A DNA stretch of 17,267 nucleotides from an uncultured Ectothiorhodospiraceae bacterium (GCA_947258945.1 CAMYKJ010000005.1:1-17267); one strand, 5' to 3'. Counted from the first letter of the stretch, positions 7,390 to 15,008 are shown. Notes: generated by a model from the sequence alone, not told the origin. Program-made: numbers and translations.

Positions 7390-9045
7390 TCAGCGAACCA
7401 ACTCGATGCCTTCTGCCTCGAAGGCCCGCAATATCTCGAGATTGAGCTTTTCGCCAAACGCGTGGAAGGCCCACGTGTCCGGCGGTGAGTACCAGTAGAT
7501 GAAGCGAATGGAAAACCCCTGCGGACCCAACTCATGAAGGAAACAGCGCGGGGGAAGCTCGGGATCGGCGATTTCCTGGCCTGCAAGCTTCTCGCGGATG
7601 ATCGCGATCGCCATATCGACCTTCTCGCAGGGCGTATCGGGCGGAATGTGGATCTCCGAACTCTTTCGAATGAACTTGCGACGCGAGATATTCTCCACAC
7701 TCTGTCCGGAGATATTCTGATTCGGGATCGTGACGAGGTGCCCGTCCAGCAGGCGGATGTCAGTCGAACGCAGGCCCATATCCTCGACGATGCCCTCATA
7801 CCCGCCAAAGATGATCCTCTCTCCGACGCGAAAGGGTGGGTCGGTCATGAGGTTGACCGTTGCGAAGACACTTTTCAAGGTATCCTGCGCTCCGAGCGCG
7901 AGGGCGATGCCTCCGATACCTGCACTGGCCAGCAGCGTCCCGATGGGGATTCCCAGATACTGTCCGCCGGATATGAAGACAACCACCGCGAGCAGGATTC
8001 CCACCAGCGTGGAAGAGATCCTTATGACCTGAGCATTGCGTCCGTAGGTCTTGATCTCGGGTGACGCGATGATCGATTCTGCAACTTTCGTAGAGGCTGC
8101 GAATACGACCACGATGGCCGCGACGATCGCCACGAGGTGCGAGCCGAAACTGATCACGTGGAGCGGCGTGTTTCGTACCGTCAGGTAGCGATCCGAGATC
8201 TCCATGAACGCGAGGGGAACGAGCATCGCAGCAATCGGGAAGAACAGTGTCAGGCCGTACCTCAGGCGGTTCTGCGGCGACACTCGCCTGCTGACGGAAA
8301 GCTGCAGCGAGTAGAGTACCCACATCGTGGCAATCGCGATGACGAGCAGCACCAGCACGGTCGGCCATTTCCAGTTCGCGAGACCCAGAGTCCGGCCGAA
8401 GCGCATCGAAGGTGGAAGCCGTTCCACAATCGCCCCGAGAACGGCATGCCCGGGTGCGGAGACGTACCAGTCGTAGATACCGGGAGATGTCCTGGGCCCG
8501 CCCGTCCGGTACGGCCTGTCGCGAATATCCCTGTAGTACTCGATCGCGCGCTGGACGGTCCCTGTCGAGAACAGATACTCGTGCTTTTGCGGGCCTTCTT
8601 CTGCCCGTTGAATCGTGATCCGGGTGTCAGGAATCCGCCAGCGCGAGAGCTCTTCGTATCCTCCAGCCGCCTGTATCTCGCTGGCATCGGGGATCTCATC
8701 CCACGGAGGGAGCTCAACGCGATCGAGTATCTCCTTCAGGGCTGCCGCGGCGTCGGCCGCGCGGTCTCGACGCGCAAAGGCCGGGAGCTCGCTCGCGTTG
8801 ATACAGTCGAGAATCCGGCTTACGAGCACGTGAGCATCAGGGTTGTTCCTGTCGACATACCCCGATTTCTGGATCAGGTCGTAAGAGTCGTTGGCAGCTT
8901 CAATAAAGCTGCGCAGCGTGTCTCGCGGGCTGGAGGTGTCCGCCACCTTGAACCGGTTCATTGGCTCCGCGATCGCGACCTGCGCGCCCAGCATGAAGCA
9001 GGCTGCAGAAATGAAAGAGAGGAGCCTCATGGTCTTGCTGTTCAC
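7390..9045 (-). CDS. MscS-like mechanosensitive channel with periplasmic domain
   Basis: A tension-gated channel of 551 residues, about twice the size of E. coli MscS. A signal peptide (to ~26, VAIAEP) leads to a soluble, presumably periplasmic region (~30-215), then helices at ~225-247, ~264-284, ~297-317 and ~340-360. The MscS pore helix is ASAGIGGIALALGAQDTLKS at 373-392, then DPPFRVGERI, the beta domain with TIPNQNISGQSVENISRR (439-456) and the alpha/beta C-terminal domain. The start is GTG 9045 with GGGGAA seven bases upstream; ATG 9030 (residue 6) is the alternative and may be the ancestral start, because the ribosome site lies inside what looks like an insertion-sequence end. The protein stops at GIELVR without the usual C-terminal beta strand. 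A coding-like frame continues past the stop in another frame to 7317 (see findings), so a recent one-base frameshift is possible. It heads a run of three channel genes. Confidence 0.88.
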   Translation of the reverse strand: MNSKTMRLLSFISAACFMLGAQVAIAEPMNRFKVADTSSPRDTLRSFIEAANDSYDLIQKSGYVDRNNPDAHVLVSRILDCINASELPAFARRDRAADAAAALKEILDRVELPPWDEIPDASEIQAAGGYEELSRWRIPDTRITIQRAEEGPQKHEYLFSTGTVQRAIEYYRDIRDRPYRTGGPRTSPGIYDWYVSAPGHAVLGAIVERLPPSMRFGRTLGLANWKWPTVLVLLVIAIATMWVLYSLQLSVSRRVSPQNRLRYGLTLFFPIAAMLVPLAFMEISDRYLTVRNTPLHVISFGSHLVAIVAAIVVVFAASTKVAESIIASPEIKTYGRNAQVIRISSTLVGILLAVVVFISGGQYLGIPIGTLLASAGIGGIALALGAQDTLKSVFATVNLMTDPPFRVGERIIFGGYEGIVEDMGLRSTDIRLLDGHLVTIPNQNISGQSVENISRRKFIRKSSEIHIPPDTPCEKVDMAIAIIREKLAGQEIADPELPPRCFLHELGPQGFSIRFIYWYSPPDTWAFHAFGEKLNLEILRAFEAEGIELVR

Positions 9046-9046
9046 C

Positions 9047-9150
9047 TGGATGTTCCCCGGAAAAAGTAGATACGGTTCAAGCAGCAGCGTTCATCTGCTC
9101 ATACCCCTTCGGCAGGCGGTAGCCGAGCGCCGGGTTCCCGCAGGCGCCGT
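9047..9150 (-). mobile_element. Remnant of an IS3-family insertion sequence (right end)
   Basis: On the minus strand a frame ending at TGA 9079-9077 encodes NPALGYRLPKGYEQMNAAA, which resembles the (H)SALGYxSPxxxE C-terminus of IS3-family transposases. About 30 bases later the sequence ends in CGGGGAACATCCA at 9047; read on the plus strand it is TGGATGTTCCCCGGAAAAAG, with the terminal TG, C-run and A-run seen in IS3-family inverted repeats. Only some 20-25 transposase codons remain, and the other end is lost before the OmpV/MipA-type stop at 9170. The remnant ends one base before GTG 9045 of the MscS-like gene. Family assignment is from memory of motifs and not from a search. Confidence 0.55.
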
Positions 9151-9169
9151 TCCATCTCCATGATGGTAC

Positions 9170-9958
9170 CTATTTGCGGAAGGTATAAGCCACACCCAGT
9201 ATGGCCGTCAGCTCACTGTCATCATCAACAATCGGGCTGTCATCGATTTCATCACCCAGCAGGTCGTAGCGGAGTCCGCCAATGTACATCCAGGGCGAGG
9301 TCTTTTTCTGGTAAACAGCGACGGCACCAAAACGGTAGTTGATGTCACTATCTGCCGAGTAAGCGGTACGCCCTATGGCCGGAATTGTTTCCGAGGGCCG
9401 CACTCCATAGTAATAGTCATTATAGTCGTCGTCCTGCCAGATAATGCCGGCATAGGGTTTAAACATCCAGTCACCCGTTCTGTGTGCATAGAAGACCTCA
9501 CCGCGCACCTGGGTCCCGTCACTGTTGTCCGCCACGTCTGTTACGGCAGCCAGTTTGAAGCCCAGATTCTCAGGTTTCCACACGAAATGTCCGCCAAGGC
9601 CAAATGACGGGTCACGGTCGCTCATGCCGTTGAGAAAATCACTGTCACCCGAATCGTAGCCATCACCCAGGAACTCACCAATAACCGCCAGTTCCATGGC
9701 ATCTGAATCCATGAAATCCCAGCCGATGGTGCTGCCACGCGCGAAGAAGTGCTCACCTTCATACAGCACGACAGGCACCGCGCTGGTTTTCTCGCTATTG
9801 TCGTAATCCTCGTAGGGTTTGTCTTTGTGCAAGGCGCCAATACCAATCGTAATGGGGCGCTTGCCTGTATCAACGGAAAATTCACCGCCCATGACAGACT
9901 GGCTGAGGAATATGGCTGCTGTGCTTATGAACAGACTGCTGATTAAACGGTTTTTCAT
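9170..9958 (-). CDS. MipA/OmpV family outer-membrane protein
   Basis: A predicted outer-membrane beta barrel of 262 residues. ATG 9958 is chosen because it has AAGGAGAG six bases upstream and starts directly with a signal peptide (MKNRLISSLFISTAAIFLSQ, cleaved near 24); the open frame extends seven codons further without support. The family signature region YYYGVRPSETIPAIGRTAYS lies at 182-201, close to the YYGV...GRxAYxA pattern of OmpV/MipA proteins, and alternating polar/hydrophobic strands end in GVAYTFRK. E. coli MipA binds the murein hydrolase MltA and PBP1B; OmpV of Vibrio is a salt-responsive porin-like protein. Which role applies here is unknown. Acidic loops (DDDYNDYYY, DDSPIVDDDS) suit an adapted outer surface. 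The IS remnant separates it from the MscS-like gene. Confidence 0.85.
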   Translation of the reverse strand: MKNRLISSLFISTAAIFLSQSVMGGEFSVDTGKRPITIGIGALHKDKPYEDYDNSEKTSAVPVVLYEGEHFFARGSTIGWDFMDSDAMELAVIGEFLGDGYDSGDSDFLNGMSDRDPSFGLGGHFVWKPENLGFKLAAVTDVADNSDGTQVRGEVFYAHRTGDWMFKPYAGIIWQDDDYNDYYYGVRPSETIPAIGRTAYSADSDINYRFGAVAVYQKKTSPWMYIGGLRYDLLGDEIDDSPIVDDDSELTAILGVAYTFRK

Positions 9959-10230
9959 TTCACTCTCCTTCGCTGACATTAACTTACGTTATATTTTGAT
10001 ATGAATAACAACACAGGTTGCACCACAATCACTTTATTTAAACAAACCTGATGTGTCGTCATTGCGAGGAACATAGTGACGTTATAGTTGAATTAATCAG
10101 ATGTTCCTTAACTGGTCGAATCCGATTCTCGACAATACTGTCAACTCTGTGATGGCTTCGACAGGCGTGAGTCGCTCCGAATTTACCTGTACTTCAATAA
10201 TCTGCACTATACATCTTACTGGGTTCCGAC
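9959..10230. other. Leader of the OmpV/MipA-type gene and downstream region of the SYLF gene
   Basis: An AT-richer spacer. The minus-strand leader of the OmpV/MipA-type gene contains AT-rich hexamers (for example TATAAC) but no well-spaced -35/-10 pair I would defend. The middle part carries a short interspersed repeat at 10057-10081, and the right part a small coupled ORF (10097-10234). Both are listed separately. Confidence 0.5.
10057..10081. repeat. Short interspersed palindrome (GTCATTGCGAGGA type)
   Basis: The sequence begins CGTCATTGCGAGGAAC and closes with TGACG, so CGTCA (10057-10061) and TGACG (10077-10081) pair. GTCATTGCGAGGA followed by a GTGACG/GCGACG arm is a motif I know as a widespread dispersed repeat in proteobacterial genomes. 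It lies between two minus-strand genes and might also serve as a weak terminator or processing hairpin. One copy only is seen in this window. Confidence 0.45.
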
Positions 10231-10234
10231 TCAT
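10097..10234 (-). CDS. Possible small coupled ORF after the SYLF gene (45 aa)
   Basis: Its ATG (10234-10232) overlaps the TGA stop of the SYLF gene (10233-10231) in an ATGA arrangement, the usual geometry of translational coupling. The 45-residue product begins MSRNPVRCIV and continues with an alternating hydrophobic/acidic stretch, IIEVQVNSERLTPVEAITEL at 12-31, which looks like a small folded domain and not random translation. No family is recognised. There is no ribosome site of its own beyond what termination-reinitiation would supply. It may equally be the decayed start or end of a larger gene. Confidence 0.35.
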   Translation of the reverse strand: MSRNPVRCIVQIIEVQVNSERLTPVEAITELTVLSRIGFDQLRNI

Positions 10235-10791
10235 TTGTCTGGCTCGATCCTGTTGATCTTCGAACCCTGTATGCCGAGCCCCGCCATCAGCCCCTTCTGA
10301 TCAAAGAAGAACACGTAGATGCCCTCTTTGGCCGTAGACGTCGTCAACGAACGGGCAACACCTTCGTCCACCACGACAACACTCGGGCCCACACCCACTT
10401 CCCAGCCCTCGCTCTTTTTCATATGTTCCACTGCGTCATCGGTCATGAGAAACATGGCATAACCAAAAGTCTGCACACCGGCCTGGAGGCCGTAAGAGGC
10501 TGCAGTCGTGCTGTAGTAACCGTAAGTCTTGCCTCCTACTCGCAGCGCACCTTGTCCGTATTGGCCGCCGACGATCAGACCGCCCTTGACGATCTTCGGA
10601 AAGACAAGGATTGCCTTGGCGATCGTGGACAGCTCTTTTGCCGCAGAGGAGTCCGCATAGAGCTTCTGGATGGCATTGTCGACATCACGGTCGATCTCGA
10701 CCGCCGTATCGGCGGTCGCCGTAAAGGAGACAAGGAACAACGCAATAGCCGAAACCATTAACGTCAGGTAACTCATTGTTGTCTGTTGCAT
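10231..10791 (-). CDS. SYLF (YSC84-like) domain exported lipid-binding protein
   Basis: A 186-residue exported protein of the SYLF/YSC84 family, whose eukaryotic members bind phosphoinositides; bacterial members are periplasmic or membrane-associated and their role is poorly known. ATG 10791 is chosen because GAGGAAA lies six bases before it and the product begins with a hydrophobic signal segment (8-26, likely cleaved after TATA-D or close by). The SYLF core spans ~55-184: AKAILVFPKIVKGGLIVGGQ (58-77), YGQGALR, then YYSTTAASYGLQAGVQTFGY (92-111), and the closing VGVGPSVVVVDE and IYVFFFDQKGLMAG stretches. Length and order are normal for the family. It lies 105 bases downstream of the charged small protein gene, so both may share a transcript. 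A 45-codon ORF overlaps its stop. Confidence 0.88.
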   Translation of the reverse strand: MQQTTMSYLTLMVSAIALFLVSFTATADTAVEIDRDVDNAIQKLYADSSAAKELSTIAKAILVFPKIVKGGLIVGGQYGQGALRVGGKTYGYYSTTAASYGLQAGVQTFGYAMFLMTDDAVEHMKKSEGWEVGVGPSVVVVDEGVARSLTTSTAKEGIYVFFFDQKGLMAGLGIQGSKINRIEPDK

Positions 10792-10896
10792 AGCACTTTC
10801 CTCTTCAGAGTAAATGGGTTGGAGGCCGGTAAGAGTCACGCCAGGTTCATGAACCTTCGTATTCGCAAGTATCCCCGCCCCGCAGGTTTTTTGGGT

Positions 10897-11220
10897 TCAG
10901 AAACGCTTATTCAGACGCTCTCCGCGGTCTTCCACACGATCGCCGGCCCGATCGCGGCGATCTTCGCGCTTGTCCTGGCGGTTATCCGAGCGACAGTCGG
11001 GACCTTCACCAACACAATCACGTCTCTCTTCCCTGAACTCCTGGCGATCCTCGACGCCGTCGCCGACATTCTCGCGCCGGTCTTCGCGGCGGTCGACGCG
11101 CGACTCGACACGGTCGTCGACCCGCAGGTCAGCCACCGCCACGCCGGGGACGACCAGGCATCCTGCAACAATCGACAGCGCGATGCTCAATGAACAGACG
11201 GCATAGTTTGCAGGTTTCAT
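10897..11220 (-). CDS. Small exported Arg/Asp/Glu-rich repeat protein
   Basis: A 107-residue protein without a recognised family. ATG 11220 is preceded by GAGGA at seven bases; a TTG two codons earlier is unlikely. Residues 1-30 form a signal peptide (likely AVA before DLRV). VAGC at 18-21 also fits a lipobox, so a lipoprotein is possible. The mature part is almost entirely charged and has an internal duplication: REDRRENVGDGVEDR (45-59) and REDRRDRAGDRVEDR (85-99), with a Cys pair at 69 and 76 between them. It is likely disordered or helical. An antisense frame of similar length exists but lacks a ribosome site and its hydrophobicity mirrors the charged repeats. It sits upstream of the SYLF gene on the same strand and is divergent from the LuxR regulator. 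Confidence 0.7.
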   Translation of the reverse strand: MKPANYAVCSLSIALSIVAGCLVVPGVAVADLRVDDRVESRVDRREDRRENVGDGVEDRQEFREERRDCVGEGPDCRSDNRQDKREDRRDRAGDRVEDRGERLNKRF

Positions 11221-11619
11221 ATGCAATCCTCTTTTGTTCTCTCAATCTGATTAATGATTACGATGTTGCCCACAGCACCTTGCTCGCGTGGCACTATCCA
11301 GCGTGCTTCGAATCGGTCGTGACGCCACACCGCACATCCCGCGAAATCCGGTAAAAACACGTTAGAAAGCAAGGGGGGAACAGATTGAAGTCCTGGAGGG
11401 CTAATGGAAAGAAATGTCAGTTGGGAGCGCTCTTCTTTTCCTGCATAAACAAAGAGATAATTTCTATTGTATGATGAGGGCAGGTTGAAAGACATCCAGG
11501 CATCGCCTTTTACCATGCCTTATCGCAGCTTTAAACATGGCACACTATTTGGACAAGCTTGGCCATTAAAGTGGTTTTGGATCGATTAAATCAGGATTCC
11601 GTTTCAATGAATCAAACAG
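11221..11619. promoter_or_regulatory. Divergent intergenic region (envelope genes / LuxR regulator)
   Basis: About 400 bases between two divergent genes must carry promoters for both. No pair of -35 and -10 boxes stands out; CATACAAT on the minus strand near 11470 is a possible -10. A palindrome GGACAAGCTTGGCC at 11551-11564 has a perfect 8-base core and one mismatched outer pair, and lies 56 bases before the regulator's ATG, so it may be an operator. A 99-codon minus-strand frame ending at 11217 crosses this region but shows no family features, overlaps the start of the charged protein gene and is not accepted as a gene. Confidence 0.45.
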
Positions 11620-14391
11620 ATGACTGAAGTGCTCTCATTCAACCCGATCCTGCAGACCAAGCTGCATCGGCCGCAACTGACCGCAGACCTGGTGAACCGG
11701 GATCGCCTGATCAAGTTGATGAACAGGGCGCGCGAGATGCCTCTGACCCTGGTGTCGGCCCCTGCCGGTTACGGCAAGAGTGTCCTGGTTGCCCAATGGT
11801 GCGAGCAACTCGACTGGCCCACCGCCTGGTTGTCGCTGGATGCTGATGACTCTGACCTGCGGACGTTTCTCGAATATTTTCTTGCCGCCCTGGATGACGT
11901 GCTACCCGATGCTTGCAAGGCTACCCAGGAACTTCTGGAAGCAGCGTCTCTTTTACCCGTTCCCGTTGTGGCGAACTATCTGCTGAATGACCTCGACGCC
12001 ATGGACACGCCGTGTACCATGGTACTTGACGACTATCACAGAATCGAAGCTCTCTCCCCCGTGCAGGAACTGATGCGCCGAATGCTCGCACATCCTCCGC
12101 GGAAGTTTCATTTCATCATGCTTACTCGCCACGATCCGCCACTGGACTTGCCGAACCTTCGAGCCAGGCACAGCATCAACGATGTGCGCTTGCAAGACCT
12201 CTGCTTTACAGCGAACGAGATAGCTGAGTTTTTGAACGTAAAACAGGATTTGTCCATCAGCGATTCGGCGATCAAAACGCTGGATCTCAATGTGGAGGGA
12301 TGGGCTGCCGGGTTGAGGCTTGTGGCGATGGCGCTGCGACACATTGACGATCCCGATACATTTTCCAAGGGACTGCAAGGGGGCTTGCCGCAAATACAAG
12401 ACTACTTGCTGCGCGAGGTGCTGGGTTCGCAAAAACCCGGGGTTCGGGATTTCTTGCTGGCATCATCCACTCTCGATCGCTTCTGCATGGAATTGCTTGA
12501 CACGATTTATGCTTCGCAGGATATCAACGAAGACCCCGGATTTACCGCTTCCGATTTCCTGCAGGAGCTGCAAATGAACAACCTTTTCACGGTCTCCCTC
12601 GACGCCGGCGGCAAGTGGTTCCGGTATCACCACCTCTTTCAGGAGCTACTCAGGAACGAGCTGCAGCGCGACCACGGTCCGGATTACGTCTCGGCCCTGC
12701 ACCTGCGGGCCAGCCAGTGGCTTGAAGGTGAAGGCCTGATCGACGAGGCTATCCAGCATGCTCTGGCGGCCGAGGACGTGGAGCGTGCGGCGGAGCTGGT
12801 CGCGCGGCACCGACACGACGCCCTCAATGAAAGTCAGTGGTACGTCCTTGACAGATGGCTTGCGCTCGTGTCGACAGGTGCCGTGCAACAGAACGCAGAG
12901 CTTTTGATGGCTCGTACCTGGATTGCCTTGAGCTACTACTACCATGTCGAAGCCGTGCAGCCGCTTCTGGCTGAAGTCGAATCGCTGGTCGGCGATAAAT
13001 CCGGGAGCGAGCAGGTACGCAGCGAACTCGCGGTGTGTCGCGGGTACGTCTCCTGGCTCATGGGGAATGGAGCCGAAAGCCTGCAACACCTGGACGACCG
13101 TATCGAGCGGATTCCCGTGTCGCACGTGGACTTCCGGAGCCATGCCGAAATGGTCTTCGCGCAGGCGAAGCAGATGGTGGGCCGGAAGGACGAGGGCCTC
13201 CGTTTCGTGGACAACATACTTGCGCATTCCGAGCCGCTCGAAATGATGCGAGAGGCCCGGCTGACGATCACCCGCGTGTTCATTCACGTGGTGGCCGGTG
13301 ACCTGCTCGGCGCCGAGGTGGCGAACCGAAGAATGTGGGAGATCGTCAAGCGTGGCTCACCGGCGTACGTGCCGATATGGACCAGCTATATGCAGGGGGA
13401 GATTCACCTGCAGCGCTGTGAGTGGGAAGCGGCGGTCGAGCATCTGGGGCAATCCGTCGCGAACCGGTTCATGCATCACGCGCGTGCGGCGGTTGACTCG
13501 ATGACCGGTCTGATGCTCGCCCATCAGGCCCTGGGGCAGGAGGATGATGCCCAGGCGACGCTGCAAACTCTCAAGGCGTATGTCGCTCCCCTCGGCGATC
13601 CTGCGATGGAGAACCTGGCACTCTCCGCGGAGGCGCGTCTCAGCATCCTGCAGGGACGGCCGGGGGCGGCGAGACGCCGACTCGAAGCAATCGAGCCGCC
13701 ACCTGAAGGGGCGTGGCTCTGGTGGCTCGACATACCGTCGATTACCCGATGCCAGACATTGATGGCCGCCGGGTCCACTGACGGCCTTGTGAAAGCGGAA
13801 GCAGGGCTGCGGGAATGTGCCGAGGTGAGCGAGGCCCAACACAACAGCTATCAACTGATCAGGGTTCTGACCCTGCTGGCCCTGGCATACGAAAGGCAGG
13901 GTAAGACGGAAGAGACCCTCAGGACCCTCGAGCGGGCTGTGACCATGGCCCGGGGTGGCAATCTCCTCCTACCGTTCGTCGAGCTCGGCATGCCCATGGT
14001 TGATTTGCTCAACAAGCTTTCCACTGAAAATGTATTCGTCACCAGGGTCAAGCGCCTTGTGAACGACTTCGGCTCGCCTTCTCACTCTTTCACCACAGGC
14101 GAAGTCGGGACCGGCAAACCCCCGCTACCGAAACTCGATGGAGAGCATATGGTGGCAGGACGAAACCGCGCAGAGATGACTAACCGCGAGCTGGATATCC
14201 TCCGTCTCCTCACGCAGCGCATGCAGAACAAGGAGATCGCGGCCCGCCTGAATATCTCCAACCATACGGTCGACAGCCACCTCAAACAGATCTACCGCAA
14301 GCTCGGTGTTCATAACAGAAGGAAGGCGGTCGAGGTGGCAATCAAAAGCAGCATCCTTAAGCCATCCCTGCAGAATGAGCTGACTCACTAA
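11620..14391 (+). CDS. MalT-type ATP-dependent LuxR family transcriptional regulator
   Basis: A 923-residue cytoplasmic STAND-type activator, about the size of E. coli MalT (901). In this family ATP and an inducer drive self-assembly and DNA binding. The Walker A motif APAGYGKS is at 47-54, following KLHRPQL (14-20), a segment typical of MalT homologues; Walker B TMVLDDYH is at 133-140. EGWAAGLRLVAMALRH and the winged helix with WFRYHHLFQELLRNEL follow. The middle (~380-800) is helical TPR-like sequence, the presumed inducer-binding part. The LuxR helix-turn-helix starts near 853: TNRELDILRLL, then NKEIAARLNISNHTVDSHLK and IYRKLGV. ATG 11620 has no good Shine-Dalgarno; a six-codon ORF (ATG 11607, TGA 11625-11627) overlaps it. 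The inducer is unknown. Likely targets are the genes just downstream or the divergent set. It is distinct from maltose regulation: no maltose genes are nearby. Confidence 0.93.
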   Translation: MTEVLSFNPILQTKLHRPQLTADLVNRDRLIKLMNRAREMPLTLVSAPAGYGKSVLVAQWCEQLDWPTAWLSLDADDSDLRTFLEYFLAALDDVLPDACKATQELLEAASLLPVPVVANYLLNDLDAMDTPCTMVLDDYHRIEALSPVQELMRRMLAHPPRKFHFIMLTRHDPPLDLPNLRARHSINDVRLQDLCFTANEIAEFLNVKQDLSISDSAIKTLDLNVEGWAAGLRLVAMALRHIDDPDTFSKGLQGGLPQIQDYLLREVLGSQKPGVRDFLLASSTLDRFCMELLDTIYASQDINEDPGFTASDFLQELQMNNLFTVSLDAGGKWFRYHHLFQELLRNELQRDHGPDYVSALHLRASQWLEGEGLIDEAIQHALAAEDVERAAELVARHRHDALNESQWYVLDRWLALVSTGAVQQNAELLMARTWIALSYYYHVEAVQPLLAEVESLVGDKSGSEQVRSELAVCRGYVSWLMGNGAESLQHLDDRIERIPVSHVDFRSHAEMVFAQAKQMVGRKDEGLRFVDNILAHSEPLEMMREARLTITRVFIHVVAGDLLGAEVANRRMWEIVKRGSPAYVPIWTSYMQGEIHLQRCEWEAAVEHLGQSVANRFMHHARAAVDSMTGLMLAHQALGQEDDAQATLQTLKAYVAPLGDPAMENLALSAEARLSILQGRPGAARRRLEAIEPPPEGAWLWWLDIPSITRCQTLMAAGSTDGLVKAEAGLRECAEVSEAQHNSYQLIRVLTLLALAYERQGKTEETLRTLERAVTMARGGNLLLPFVELGMPMVDLLNKLSTENVFVTRVKRLVNDFGSPSHSFTTGEVGTGKPPLPKLDGEHMVAGRNRAEMTNRELDILRLLTQRMQNKEIAARLNISNHTVDSHLKQIYRKLGVHNRRKAVEVAIKSSILKPSLQNELTH

Positions 14392-14627
14392 CCGCTCTCC
14401 CGCGTTTCAATCCTCCATCCCCCTTGTGTTCTACCGTGTTTTTACCGTACTTCGCGGGATGTGCAGTGTGGCACCACGAGTAACACTATACATACGCTTG
14501 AACAAAAACAGACGTTATCGATCACGACCGATTCAAAGCACGCTGGATAGTGCCCGACGCCAGGAAGCTATTGCGGGTATCCTACTGATTTTATTCTCAT
14601 TAACAGGAAAATGACCAGGAAGAATCC
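14392..14627 (+). promoter_or_regulatory. Spacer with paired TACCGT repeats before the 90-aa gene
   Basis: This gap contains TACCGT twice, at 14432-14437 and 14443-14448, exactly 11 bases (one helical turn) apart, a spacing often used by activators. Seven-base arms TCCCGCG (14398-14404) and CGCGGGA (14453-14459) are complementary but far apart. CTATACAT near 14488 could be part of a -10 box. A promoter controlled by the upstream LuxR regulator is plausible but not shown. The 62-codon frame across this gap has no coding features. Confidence 0.3.
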
Positions 14628-14900
14628 ATGACGTCAACGAAAGACCTTGCAGCTTTCGACTTTGGTGGCCCTGCTGACTACCAGATTGTGGTTCAGGGTA
14701 CGGTGAGCGAGGAGTGGAGCAATCGTCTTGGTCCCCTGGAGATCACGACATCGAGCCAGGAAAACGGTGAATCTCGAACAATCATGCAGGGGACATTTCT
14801 CGACCAGTCCGCATTGCGGGGGCTACTTGAGACTCTGTATGCCTTGCATCTGCCGATCCTGGAAGTAAGGAAAATTGACGACCCGCCCGGCAAGGAATAG
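14628..14900 (+). CDS. Small conserved-type soluble protein of unknown function (90 aa)
   Basis: AGGAAG five bases before ATG 14628 supports the start. There is no signal peptide or membrane helix. The C-terminal part, GTFLDQSALRGLLETLYALH (55-74) followed by LPILEV, matches a pattern I know from short uncharacterised bacterial proteins (G-x-L-x-DQ-x-AL-x-G-L-L, then LxLPLL-V). The N-terminal half is beta-rich and may form a small ligand-binding or dimerisation fold. Such proteins often lie beside hydrolase or regulator genes, as here. A six-codon ORF (ATG 14611 to TGA 14631) overlaps its start. Probably a cytoplasmic accessory protein of the downstream genes; the function is unknown. Confidence 0.7.
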   Translation: MTSTKDLAAFDFGGPADYQIVVQGTVSEEWSNRLGPLEITTSSQENGESRTIMQGTFLDQSALRGLLETLYALHLPILEVRKIDDPPGKE

Positions 14901-15008
14901 GCAAAAGACTCGAGAACAGGACCTCGGACCTGATCCGCACATGAGTTCCGGGTGATCTACGAGAACACGTCATGAGACACCTGAAACCGATTTATCAGGA
15001 GAGAGAAA

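Noticed and set aside
8137..9069. Plus-strand frame of 310 codons opposite the MscS-like gene
   Set aside because: Antisense to a recognised channel, Arg/Glu/His-rich translation without family features.
10786..11193. Plus-strand frame of 135 codons opposite the charged small protein
   Set aside because: Its hydrophobic repeats are the complement of the Arg/Asp codon repeats, and only the minus strand has a ribosome site and signal peptide in the right place.
11217..11516. Minus-strand frame of 99 codons in the divergent region
   Set aside because: No family motif or ribosome site, overlaps the start of the charged protein gene, and lies where promoters are expected.
14469..14485. Possible sigma-54 promoter starting TGGCAC
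   Set aside because: The -24 part matches, but the required GC of the -12 element is missing at the correct spacing.
14426..14614. Plus-strand frame of 62 codons between the regulator and the 90-aa gene
   Set aside because: No ribosome site and no protein-like pattern; more likely promoter DNA.
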